Source of the DNA: Psychromonas antarctica
Lineage (GTDB): Bacteria; Pseudomonadota; Gammaproteobacteria; Enterobacterales; Psychromonadaceae
Assembly (NCBI RefSeq): GCF_022267535.1
Contig: NZ_JAHNZV010000011.1
Location: 1 to 64,000, forward strand
Reading direction: 5' to 3'
DNA: 64,000 bases
The first letter of the stretch is position 1, and each line of letters begins with the position of its first letter. The notes under the pieces are model-generated. The model was not told the DNA's origin. It was given only the letters and a program-made list of their open reading frames with translations, and searched no databases. A program made the translations under genes and the position numbers. Positions 28,235 to 36,038 of the stretch are shown here, one piece after another.

Positions 28235-29300
28235 ATATAATATCGCCCTAATTGGTGAATTAAACGGCTCGATGGAAATAACGCTCGAAGTACTGGCTGC
28301 GCGAAACTTCCCTGTGGCAAAAGTCTTTCCTTTAGTAAGTGGCGGGCAACTGTTTACCAGTGCACCTATCGATGAATCTGAAAACGAGTTTGATGATGAG
28401 GAGCTTGAGCCTCAAGCGAATACGGTTATGTTTGCGGGAAAACCACTGGATGTGATTGATCTCGATAACTTTGACTGGCAAAAAGCGGATATAGCACTTT
28501 TTTTAACGGATACAGAAACCACGTTAAAATGGGCTGATATAGCCAGTGAATATTGTGTGGTGATAGATAATAGTGGTGCATTCTTAGCTGATGAGGCGGT
28601 GCCATTAGTGCAGATAGGCGTCAATGACGATAGTCTTGGAGGCTATGCTCAAACTAACAAAATAGCGATTCCAAGCAGTGAAAGTGCGCAACTAGCTATT
28701 GCAATTAAACAGCTCCATCAGGAAGTGGGCTTACTGCGTGTAAGCGTATCGAGTTACCATTCGGTTTCCGCATCAGGTAAAGCTGGGGTCACTACGTTGG
28801 CTGGGGAAACCGCGCGTTTGTTAAATGCGAAAAGTGTTGAACCATCTCTTTTCCCACAACAATCTGCGTTTAATGTTTTCCCGCAACTAGGCGATCTTAA
28901 TGCAGAGGGTATTAGCTTAGGTGAGTTGCGCCTAGTTAACGAGATTCGCACTTTATTAGGGGATCCATCAATTATTGTTTCATCAACACAAGTTGTTGTA
29001 CCTATGTTTTATGGTTGTGCGCAAGCTGTACACTTGCAAACTCACTATCCTGTGGATTTAGAAGAGGTCGCACATGCCCTTCACCATAGTGATGGAATAA
29101 GCCTATCAAAATCCGTTTGTGACTATCCGGACATGATAAGTGATGTAATAGGCCATGCTGATGTCAAAATTGGTCGTTTACGCAAAGATGTTTGTGATGC
29201 TAATGGCATTAATTTATGGGTGTGTGCAGACAATGTCTATTTTGGTATTGCCAGTAATGCAGTCAAAGTTGCTGAAAAACTTATCCAAACCTATTTATAA
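28224..29300 (+). CDS. usg: USG-1 protein, aspartate-semialdehyde dehydrogenase-like without catalytic Cys
   Basis: This 358-residue protein has the aspartate-semialdehyde dehydrogenase fold: N-terminal Rossmann region NIALIGELNGSMEITLEVLA, a middle block VSSYHSVSASGKAGVTTLAG and the C-terminal PMFYGCAQAVHLQTHYPVD. Where true Asd enzymes carry the nucleophile in a PNC[ST] motif, this protein reads IAIPSSESAQLAIAI, so the Cys is absent. This is usual for the Usg subgroup, whose function is not known. It overlaps pdxB, suggesting a shared message. It should not be annotated as Asd. Confidence 0.9.
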   Translation: MKSEYNIALIGELNGSMEITLEVLAARNFPVAKVFPLVSGGQLFTSAPIDESENEFDDEELEPQANTVMFAGKPLDVIDLDNFDWQKADIALFLTDTETTLKWADIASEYCVVIDNSGAFLADEAVPLVQIGVNDDSLGGYAQTNKIAIPSSESAQLAIAIKQLHQEVGLLRVSVSSYHSVSASGKAGVTTLAGETARLLNAKSVEPSLFPQQSAFNVFPQLGDLNAEGISLGELRLVNEIRTLLGDPSIIVSSTQVVVPMFYGCAQAVHLQTHYPVDLEEVAHALHHSDGISLSKSVCDYPDMISDVIGHADVKIGRLRKDVCDANGINLWVCADNVYFGIASNAVKVAEKLIQTYL

Positions 29301-29462
29301 AACGCACAAGCCTTAAATAAAGTGGGCTAGGTCGCAATTCTAGCCTTACTTGTTCTTTTATTTTACGGCTTGTGAGTAGGCTGGTTTATTATTTATCGCT
29401 AATCGAGTCTATTGTTAACTGTTTTATTTGCCTTAACTTTTTATATTAACCAAGGAATGAAT

Positions 29463-31658
29463 ATGAAGCGCTTCCTGCTTACTCTTGTATGCTGCTCCCC
29501 GCTAGTTTTTTCTTCACCCAGCAGTTTTAGTCTTGTTTTGACCGGACCCAGTGGGGAACAAGCGCTTTCATATGAGCAGTATGGGCCAATTACTTCTATT
29601 GAAACGTTATGGGGTATATCGACAAAATTCCGACCTGATAATTCAGTGTCTATCCAACAAACTATGGTCGCCGTATACAAACTTAACCCCTATGCATTCT
29701 ATCAGGGAAATATTAACAAACTGATCCCTGAATCACTTATTTCAGTGCCGTCGCTTGAGTTTATTAAGGGACAGACAAATAAAGAAGCCGCAGCATTAAT
29801 CGCTAAATACTCGCCGCCACAAAAGACGCCTCTTACGAAATCAAAAATAAAATCGCAACCGGCAGTAGAGCCGACAGTGACAATCCCCCAAGAGCCGATC
29901 ACAAAAAATAATCAGGCTGAGGTGGATCAATTAAACGCCGATAATTTAGCGGGTAAAAAAGAGTTAATAGTCGCGGAAAATAGATCTGCTGCGCTGCAAA
30001 ATGAATTAAATATTGTTAATGAGCAATTTTTGGTCGCGACAGAGACCAATCAAAGTTTAAAACTTAAATTGCAGCCTCTTCAAGATGAACTATCGGCTTT
30101 AAAAAGCGAATCGGATGCATCATTATTAATTAACCAACAACTACAAGAAACTATTGATGACTATCGTGCACAACTTGATGCTGTAGAGGCTCGTCCTTTC
30201 AGTGGTGGCGGCTTATTAAATGAACTATTGCGGTTAATTACTTCGTCATTAACCAATTTGCTGATTACTATATTCTCCCCACTTTTATTATTGGTGGCTG
30301 TTTTTGTGGTTATAACGCGTATCAGATCTAAGCGTTTATTTGCCGAACAAGAGAAGGAACTGGCTGAATCAACTGCAATTTTAATGGAGCAGGCCGGTCA
30401 GTTTGATGCTTTATTAACAGATGATAATTCACAGGAGCTGGAAGAAGAGTTGGACTTCACTGATGATGCCGAACTTGATTCAGTAGACGCTGATCAACAG
30501 CCGCCAAAAGCACGTGATAATGATGAAGCGATAACATTAGAAGATGAAATAGAAAGTATTGATCTGTCCGATTCTGCAGATAATGATTTTGATGTGGTTG
30601 ATTTAACAGATGAAGATGATTCTCAAACAACAGAGGATGATCCTTTTGGCATCGGTGCACTGGTTGCTCAAGAAGATCTTATTTCAAGTACTGATTTGGA
30701 TGATACAGAATCGCAAACAGATGAAGATGATCCCTTTGGTATCGGTGCATTGGTCGAAGAAGGGGATATAAGTCTAACTGAGAACAAACCTCAAGCAATT
30801 TCTGAGGCAGAGCAAGCTGATTTGGATTTGGCTGCAGAATGGGAGTCTCAACTTGCGGCTGAAGAAGAGGTAAAGCAAAATGATGTTGTGGAGAAAGAGG
30901 AATCAAACGAAGATTCAACTGCAGCATCATTTGATATTGACGCTTTTATCGATGAAACCGAGAATAGTTTACCCGCAGACGATGAACTAGCGACTGATGA
31001 GGTAGAAGAGACCCCCGATTCGGATTTGACAGCGTCTGAAGCTGCGTATGTAGAGCAGATAAAAGCGGATGATTTAAGCGGCCCCACTGCGACTGAAGAC
31101 GCGTTATCTGAATTTGAAATTGCTGATAGCGATGAGGTTATTAGCGGAGGTGCAAACGAATCAGAGCCGGTAACAGATGATACTGATCAAGCCGTTGTTG
31201 AACTAGATGAAAATCAACCATTTGATGCGTCTGCTTTAGATAATTTGACAGAAGATCAAGTGGCAAACGAGCCTGCATCAGAAGATATAAATGATTCCTT
31301 CGCAAAGCAGCTGAGTGATGTTGCCTTTAATGAAGATGCTCCCCTTCCTAAAGTTGATTCTAAACAAAAAAATGATTTTATCGCGATTGAAACATTATTA
31401 GAAGATAGTGATGATGTCAGTAAAAATGAGCCTTACGCAGAGTTAGATCTAGATTTTGACGATTTTCCAGATGTTGTAAATGCCGGAGAGGAGGTTGATA
31501 TTGATGATGATGATATAGGCACTCAGCTAGACCTAGCGCGTGCTTATTTAGAAATAGATGATAAAGTAGGGGCCAAAGAGATCTTATTATCTATTATCGA
31601 TATAAGTAATGGTGAGCAGCGTAGCGAGATTGATAAGCTACTCATTCGCCTTAAATAA
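29463..31658 (+). CDS. fimV: FimV/HubP-type polar landmark protein
   Basis: FimV-family proteins mark the cell pole and organise chemotaxis, flagellar or type IV pilus machinery. I start at the ATG at 29463 (731 residues) because AAGGA lies 6 bases upstream and it opens a signal peptide (MKRFLLTLVCCSPLVFS). A LysM-like peptidoglycan-binding domain follows (GPITSIETLWGISTKFRP to LISVPSLEF), then a coiled coil near 150-240 and a membrane helix at about 265-290 (LLITIFSPLLLLVAVFVV). The cytoplasmic part is extremely acidic with repeated EDDPFGIGALV units. The last 50 residues (IGTQLDLARAYLEIDDKVGA) are the conserved FimV C-terminal domain. Confidence 0.92.
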   Translation: MKRFLLTLVCCSPLVFSSPSSFSLVLTGPSGEQALSYEQYGPITSIETLWGISTKFRPDNSVSIQQTMVAVYKLNPYAFYQGNINKLIPESLISVPSLEFIKGQTNKEAAALIAKYSPPQKTPLTKSKIKSQPAVEPTVTIPQEPITKNNQAEVDQLNADNLAGKKELIVAENRSAALQNELNIVNEQFLVATETNQSLKLKLQPLQDELSALKSESDASLLINQQLQETIDDYRAQLDAVEARPFSGGGLLNELLRLITSSLTNLLITIFSPLLLLVAVFVVITRIRSKRLFAEQEKELAESTAILMEQAGQFDALLTDDNSQELEEELDFTDDAELDSVDADQQPPKARDNDEAITLEDEIESIDLSDSADNDFDVVDLTDEDDSQTTEDDPFGIGALVAQEDLISSTDLDDTESQTDEDDPFGIGALVEEGDISLTENKPQAISEAEQADLDLAAEWESQLAAEEEVKQNDVVEKEESNEDSTAASFDIDAFIDETENSLPADDELATDEVEETPDSDLTASEAAYVEQIKADDLSGPTATEDALSEFEIADSDEVISGGANESEPVTDDTDQAVVELDENQPFDASALDNLTEDQVANEPASEDINDSFAKQLSDVAFNEDAPLPKVDSKQKNDFIAIETLLEDSDDVSKNEPYAELDLDFDDFPDVVNAGEEVDIDDDDIGTQLDLARAYLEIDDKVGAKEILLSIIDISNGEQRSEIDKLLIRLK
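30634..30762 (+). repeat. Repeated DDPFGIGALV units inside fimV
   Basis: The unit SQT-EDDPFGIGALV occurs at about 30622-30667 and again at 30713-30754, 90 bases apart, with a matching acidic spacer. It is part of the acidic cytoplasmic region of FimV. Confidence 0.8.
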
Positions 31659-31694
31659 TTTTTACGGCTTCAATTTGAAGTGTTTGATGAAAAT

Positions 31695-31720
31695 AGAAAA
31701 CCAGCAATGCTGGTTTTTCT
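31695..31720 (+). terminator. Intrinsic terminator after fimV
   Basis: AGAAAACCAGC and GCTGGTTTTTCT pair around AAT, with T run within the descending arm. Confidence 0.85.
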
Positions 31721-31741
31721 ATATTAAAGAAGAGTGAGCAG

Positions 31742-32752
31742 ATGAGACCCTTAATTTTAGACCTGCATAGTGTTGAGTTGCAAGCTGAGGAAAAAGAGAT
31801 ATTGAGCCATCCTCTTGTTGCTGGAATTATTTTATTTACCCGTAACTTTGTCGATGTTAAACAATTAAAGGAGCTTGTTCAACAAATACGATTTTATGCA
31901 CGTAATGAGATATTAATCGGAGTTGATCATGAAGGGGGACGAGTACAGCGCTTTAGAGCTGGATTCACAGAACTTCCTTCGGCGGGCACTTTACTTGAAT
32001 TCAACAAGCTAGAAGAAGCGAAAAATTTAGCCTTTACTAGTGCTTGGGTGATGGCGAGTGAGCTTATTGCTTGCGATATCGATATGAGTTTTGCGCCTGT
32101 AGTCGATTTGAACGGTATTTCAGATGTCATACAAAAGCGCGCTTTTTCCTCTTCTGTTGATTCAACAACCCTATTGGCTGAAGCCTATATAAAAGGAATG
32201 AAAGCGGCTGGCATGTGCTCAACGGGCAAACATTTTCCGGGTCATGGCAGCGTCAAAGCGGATTCACATATTGACTTGCCAGTAGATAACCGCCCTAAAG
32301 TGGATATCTTTAATAAAGACATTTTACCTTTTAGTCAGCTCATTCAGCGTGGATTACTTGATGCTGTGATGCCATCACATGTTGTCTACCAGCAATGCGA
32401 TGACCTGCCTGCTGGCTTTTCTTGCTACTGGTTGCAACAGGTGTTGCGTCAACAACTGAACTTTAATGGTGTTATTATTAGTGATGACTTATCTATGCAT
32501 GGGGCTAGCTTTGCTGGGAATCATTTAAGTCGCGCAATCAATGCAATCAATGCAGGTTGCGATCTTATTTTAGCCTGTAACGACAGCAAGGGTGCTATTT
32601 CTATAATGGATAATTTAAATGTACCCAAACAACGTGAGTCTGTTGTCAATAAGCTACGTTATACTCACAATCAGATTGCTTTTCCTTTACATAAAAATCC
32701 AATTTGGATAGAAAACAGTCAAAAGCTAAAGCGGTTTGCAGAGCGCCTCTAA
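31742..32752 (+). CDS. nagZ: Beta-N-acetylhexosaminidase NagZ
   Basis: NagZ is the cytoplasmic GH3 enzyme that removes N-acetylglucosamine from anhydro-muropeptides during peptidoglycan recycling. The 336-residue protein shows GIILFTRNFVD, IGVDHEGGRVQRFR, MSFAPVVDLN, the flexible-loop motif GKHFPGHGSVKADSHIDLP with the catalytic His, and the nucleophile Asp in GVIISDDLSMHGAS at about 245. The start MRPLILDLHSVELQAEE is slightly shorter than E. coli. Order nagZ-ycfP-ndh is the same as in enterobacteria, which supports all three calls. Confidence 0.97.
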   Translation: MRPLILDLHSVELQAEEKEILSHPLVAGIILFTRNFVDVKQLKELVQQIRFYARNEILIGVDHEGGRVQRFRAGFTELPSAGTLLEFNKLEEAKNLAFTSAWVMASELIACDIDMSFAPVVDLNGISDVIQKRAFSSSVDSTTLLAEAYIKGMKAAGMCSTGKHFPGHGSVKADSHIDLPVDNRPKVDIFNKDILPFSQLIQRGLLDAVMPSHVVYQQCDDLPAGFSCYWLQQVLRQQLNFNGVIISDDLSMHGASFAGNHLSRAINAINAGCDLILACNDSKGAISIMDNLNVPKQRESVVNKLRYTHNQIAFPLHKNPIWIENSQKLKRFAERL

Positions 32753-32887
32753 TTAGTTAATGCCAGCGCTTGCACTCTAACTAAATATCCATAAACTAAT
32801 AAGTAATTTATTAAAGTTATAACTCCATATTTTTATAAAACAAATCGCTAAATTTACTATTAGAATAATAAAGGCGGGAATAATTAA

Positions 32888-33427
32888 ATGATCATTTATC
32901 TACACGGCTTCGATGCAACTAGTCCTGGTAATCATGAAAAAGTGATGCAATTAAAATTTATCGATGATGATGTTCGTTTTGTGCATTACAGTACCATCCA
33001 CCCGAAACATGATATGAGCCATATTTTAAAAGAGGTTCATAAGCATATTCAAAGTAGCGATGACAAATGCCCCATTATTTGTGGTGTTGGACTGGGGGCA
33101 TTTTGGAGTGAGCGAATCGGATTTTTATGTGGCATTAAACAAGTTATCTTTAATCCCAACCTGCATCCAGAAGATAATATGGTTGGGAAAATAGAATGGC
33201 CTGAAGAATATTTAGATATTGAGACTAAATGTGTGAGTGATTTTCGCAGACAAAACACACAAAACTGTCTCTGTATTCTGTCAAAAACCGATGAGATGAT
33301 TGACTCGGGGCAAAGTGTTCATGAGCTTTGTGAGTACTACGAAATTATTTTTGATGAAAAACAAGGCCATAAATTCCAGGATATATCCCACCATCTGCAA
33401 ACAATTAAAAAATTTAAACTGCTATAA
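32888..33427 (+). CDS. ycfP: YcfP family alpha/beta-hydrolase-like protein (UPF0227)
   Basis: The 179-residue protein begins [18 protein letters not shown], the unmistakable start of the YcfP family, and has the esterase-like elbow [15 protein letters not shown] at about residues 73-87. In that elbow the usual nucleophile Ser (GxSxG) is Leu or absent in GVGLGA, so activity is doubtful. A late His in [10 protein letters not shown] resembles the catalytic His position. Function is unknown. It sits between nagZ and ndh as in E. coli. Confidence 0.93.
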   Translation: MIIYLHGFDATSPGNHEKVMQLKFIDDDVRFVHYSTIHPKHDMSHILKEVHKHIQSSDDKCPIICGVGLGAFWSERIGFLCGIKQVIFNPNLHPEDNMVGKIEWPEEYLDIETKCVSDFRRQNTQNCLCILSKTDEMIDSGQSVHELCEYYEIIFDEKQGHKFQDISHHLQTIKKFKLL

Positions 33428-33447
33428 TTTACTTTTAATTACAACAA

Positions 33448-33477
33448 AAAATAGATTATGCTCTATTTTTTGTTGCT
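33448..33477 (+). terminator. AT-rich terminator after ycfP
   Basis: ACAAAAAATAGA pairs with TCTATTTTTTGT around TTATGC. The T-rich descending arm gives an intrinsic terminator shape that could work in both directions. Confidence 0.75.
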
Positions 33478-33558
33478 TTCCTGCATTAACAACTTGTTGT
33501 AATAAAATAACTAAAAAAGCACAAAGCAAACCATTTTAGTGTTTTTTTACTTAACATC

Positions 33559-33573
33559 TGTAACATAGTTACA
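33559..33573 (+). promoter_or_regulatory. Palindrome upstream of ndh, possible operator
   Basis: TGTAAC-ATA-GTTACA is a perfect 6-3-6 inverted repeat about 125 bases before the ndh ATG. It does not match the FNR or PdhR sites known for E. coli ndh. The bound regulator, if any, is unknown. Confidence 0.35.
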
Positions 33574-33697
33574 TTTTCTTGTGATATAGTTCGATAATAT
33601 TATTTAATATATTCAATTACACTCGTATTTTTTTACTCTCCTCTGCGTGATGATAAAGAGTGTTAATGTAATTGTATCTATCAAAATCGAGGTTTGT

Positions 33698-34984
33698 ATG
33701 TGTAAAATTGTTATTGTTGGTGGTGGGGCCGGTGGTCTTGAACTTGCAACTGAATTAGGGGATAAGTTAGGACGCAAAAACAAAGCGCAGATCACCTTGG
33801 TTGATAAAAACAGAACCCATCTGTGGAAACCCTTATTACATGAAGTTGCGGCTGGCTCTCTAGATGATGGTATTGATGCACTAAGTTACCGAGTGCATGC
33901 AAAAAATCATGGCTTTCATTTTAAGCTTGGTGAAATGGCGAATATTGACCGCAAAACTAAGATCATCAAATTATCGAAATTAATTGATCAAGATGGTACG
34001 CAAATATTGCCTGCAAGTGAACTCCATTATGACATTCTGGTGATGGCGCTTGGTAGTGTCAGCAACGACTTTAGGACAAAAGGGGTCGCAGATAACTGTA
34101 TCTTCCTTGATAGCCCGCAACAAGCCAAAAAGTTCCACCATCTTATGCTCAATAAATATTTACAGTTGGGCGAGCAGCAAACCAACCAAGTCAGTGTGGC
34201 GATTGTTGGCGCTGGCGCAACGGGGGTTGAATTGTCTGCGGAACTTTACAATTCATTGCAGCAAGTCTCAAGTTATGGTTTCGAACATATAAAACCAACA
34301 GATCTCAAAGTAAGTTTAGTGGAAGCGGGGAATAAAATATTGCCGGCATTGCCTGAACGGATATCTGCTTCTGCTCATCGTGAGTTGCAAAAGCTAGGCG
34401 TTGATGTCCGTACTAATACAATGGTGACTGAAGCAACGGAGCAGGGGTTATTGACTAAAACAGGCGAACTGATCGAAGCAGATCTGATTGTTTGGGCCGC
34501 TGGCATTAAGGCACCTGATTTTTTAAAAGAGATCGCCGGTCTTGAAACAAATCGAATTAATCAGTTAATGGTTAAAGACACCTTGCAGACTACCTTCGAC
34601 GAATCTATTTACGCGATTGGTGATTGCGCTAGTTGCGCATTACCTGGTGGTGGGTTTGTACCTCCTCGAGCTCAATCAGCTCATCAGATGGCATCCTTAG
34701 TTGCAAAAAATATTATTGCGAGTATGAAGAATAAGCCACTATTATCATATAAATACAAGGACTATGGGTCACTCGTTTCATTAAGTAACTACAGTACGGT
34801 TGGCAGTTTAATGGGAAATTTAATGAAAGGGTCGATGAAAATTGAAGGGCGTTTAGCGCGTCTAGTTTATATTTCTCTTTACCGTATGCATCAAGTGGCA
34901 CTTCATGGCTTCGTGCGTACCGGATTAATTGTATTAGTCGAGCGAATTAATCGCGTATTACGACCTCGCCTTAAACTCCATTAA
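33698..34984 (+). CDS. ndh: Type II NADH:quinone oxidoreductase
   Basis: NDH-2 passes electrons from NADH to quinone without pumping protons. I use the ATG at 33698 (428 residues, E. coli 434), which follows GAGG at 5 bases and opens directly into the FAD motif [19 protein letters not shown]. Further motifs are [15 protein letters not shown], the NADH motif [18 protein letters not shown] at about 166, [15 protein letters not shown] and YAIGDCASC for FAD binding. The C-terminal 90 residues contain the amphipathic membrane-binding region ([20 protein letters not shown]). It is the end of the nagZ-ycfP-ndh block, but with its own leader. Confidence 0.96.
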   Translation: MCKIVIVGGGAGGLELATELGDKLGRKNKAQITLVDKNRTHLWKPLLHEVAAGSLDDGIDALSYRVHAKNHGFHFKLGEMANIDRKTKIIKLSKLIDQDGTQILPASELHYDILVMALGSVSNDFRTKGVADNCIFLDSPQQAKKFHHLMLNKYLQLGEQQTNQVSVAIVGAGATGVELSAELYNSLQQVSSYGFEHIKPTDLKVSLVEAGNKILPALPERISASAHRELQKLGVDVRTNTMVTEATEQGLLTKTGELIEADLIVWAAGIKAPDFLKEIAGLETNRINQLMVKDTLQTTFDESIYAIGDCASCALPGGGFVPPRAQSAHQMASLVAKNIIASMKNKPLLSYKYKDYGSLVSLSNYSTVGSLMGNLMKGSMKIEGRLARLVYISLYRMHQVALHGFVRTGLIVLVERINRVLRPRLKLH

Positions 34985-34995
34985 GAAAATAAAAT

Positions 34996-35045
34996 AGGCA
35001 GGTCGTAGTTAAGACTGCGAATGACGCAATCGAACGTACCTGCCT
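34996..35045. repeat. Inverted repeat after ndh
   Basis: AGGCAGGT (34996-35003) and ACCTGCCT (35038-35045) are exact inverted arms 34 bases apart. There is no T run, so this is only a weak terminator candidate. Confidence 0.45.
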
Positions 35046-35127
35046 GTGAATATAGCAATTCGACTAATTATGTATGCATTTGTACTTGTTAAAATGAATG
35101 TTACCTTGGTTATTTATTCTTATAAGA

Positions 35128-35297
35128 ATACCAATCCCGTTAATTAAGTTTCCAAATTTACCCAGTCTCTACAACATCATGATATAACGCTATTTTTATC
35201 ATCACAGAAATCATTCCAAGTCCGACAACATTGATCCACGATATCCTACTCCAATAATAGTATCTATTTTAGATCACATAATTAACGGAATTGGTAT
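35128..35297. mobile_element. MITE-like element with ATACCAAT...inverted ends
   Basis: The left end ATACCAATCCCGTTAATTAAGT and the right end, read in reverse complement as ATACCAATTCCGTTAATTATGT, match at 20 of 22 bases. The 170-base element between them has no coding frame. Ends reading TATACCAATTCCGTTAAT are familiar from short non-autonomous repeats in marine gammaproteobacteria. Flanking TTATA/TATAAG sequence may be part of the target site. Confidence 0.75.
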
Positions 35298-35366
35298 AAG
35301 AGCAACTGGGAAGTGCAATTAACATAGCGCCTCCCAGCAGGAAAAAACAGAAAAGATAATCAGATC

Positions 35367-35828
35367 CTAATGATGCCGTATAAAACTCGCTTTCAGGTGC
35401 TTGCTACGAATCGCGTATAAAAATATCCAAATAATGGCGACCAGCTGTATCGATGCGAACGGTGAATATTGAAAATGGTCAATGGATAGATAATAAATTT
35501 GCAGCGTAAAGTCACTAATAATGCTTAACAGTAAAAAGGGATATCCTAGTTGCCACAATCTGGAAAGCCGACGATGCTTATCATGATCTCTGCCTGATAA
35601 AATAAATAGTGGCAGAGCAATAAAACCAGATATTAACCCCAAATAAAAATAACCTGTAACAGGATAGAAAAGGGCTAATAAGCTATCTCCTGTGTTGCGA
35701 GAAACAACAGAAATCACCAGTAGCACCCAAGTTCTTGCCAAAAAAAGCAAGCTAATATGGAAGAATAGCGGTGCTTTTAGATTGCCTGACTCGGTGTAGT
35801 GTTGAAGCGCAAAAATATTAATAACATC
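35367..35828 (-). pseudogene. DUF2919 (YfeZ-like) membrane protein gene, frameshifted
   Basis: From about 35750 down, the frame encodes LFLARTWVLLVISVVSRNTG, then ALFYPVTGYFYLGLISGF and two to three more hydrophobic helices, a DUF2919/YfeZ pattern. The family's N-terminal block is present just upstream but in another frame: YTESGNLKAPLFF at about 35764-35802. The break is at a GGG run (35759-35761); removing one base joins the two as LKAPLFF-HISLLFLART. A likely ATG at 35828 needs another shift at the A5 run 35812-35816. With both repaired the protein would be about 153 residues, near YfeZ. As it stands it is broken. Confidence 0.7.
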
Positions 35829-35907
35829 ATTCCATTGTCGATTGGATATATATCCGTTAGCATTTTAGATGCAAAAAGCCGCCTCTGGGCTTGCTCCATA
35901 GGCTGCG

Positions 35908-35939
35908 ACATTCGATAAGGGATAGCCCTTATCGAATGT
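35908..35939. repeat. Perfect 14-bp palindrome with four-base loop
   Basis: ACATTCGATAAGGG (35908-35921) and CCCTTATCGAATGT (35926-35939) are exact inverted arms around ATAG. Flanking GCG/CGC bases can extend the stem. It lies between sppA and the DUF2919 remnant and next to a GC-rich stretch that also pairs (GCCGCC with GGCTGC at 35878-35906). No T run follows it. Confidence 0.85.
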
Positions 35940-36005
35940 TGCGCTTGTCTTGGTGTTCGAGCTAACAATTGATAAATGCATTTTGATTGATAACGATTAC
36001 AAGTC

Positions 36006-36032
36006 ACAAGAGGGGCATAATACCCCTCTTGT
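36006..36032 (-). terminator. Hairpin just after sppA
   Basis: ACAAGAGGGG pairs exactly with CCCCTCTTGT around a seven-base loop, 7 bases past the sppA stop. The U tract is missing, so it may protect the 3' end of the message or terminate weakly. Confidence 0.55.
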
Positions 36033-36038
36033 ATTGAC

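Noticed and set aside
30457-30930. Histidine- and leucine-rich minus-strand frames
   Set aside because: They mirror the acidic GAT/GAA codons of fimV and have no independent support.
35777-36007. 76-codon minus-strand frame beside the DUF2919 remnant
   Set aside because: It crosses the palindrome and the DUF2919 start in another frame, and its protein resembles nothing known.
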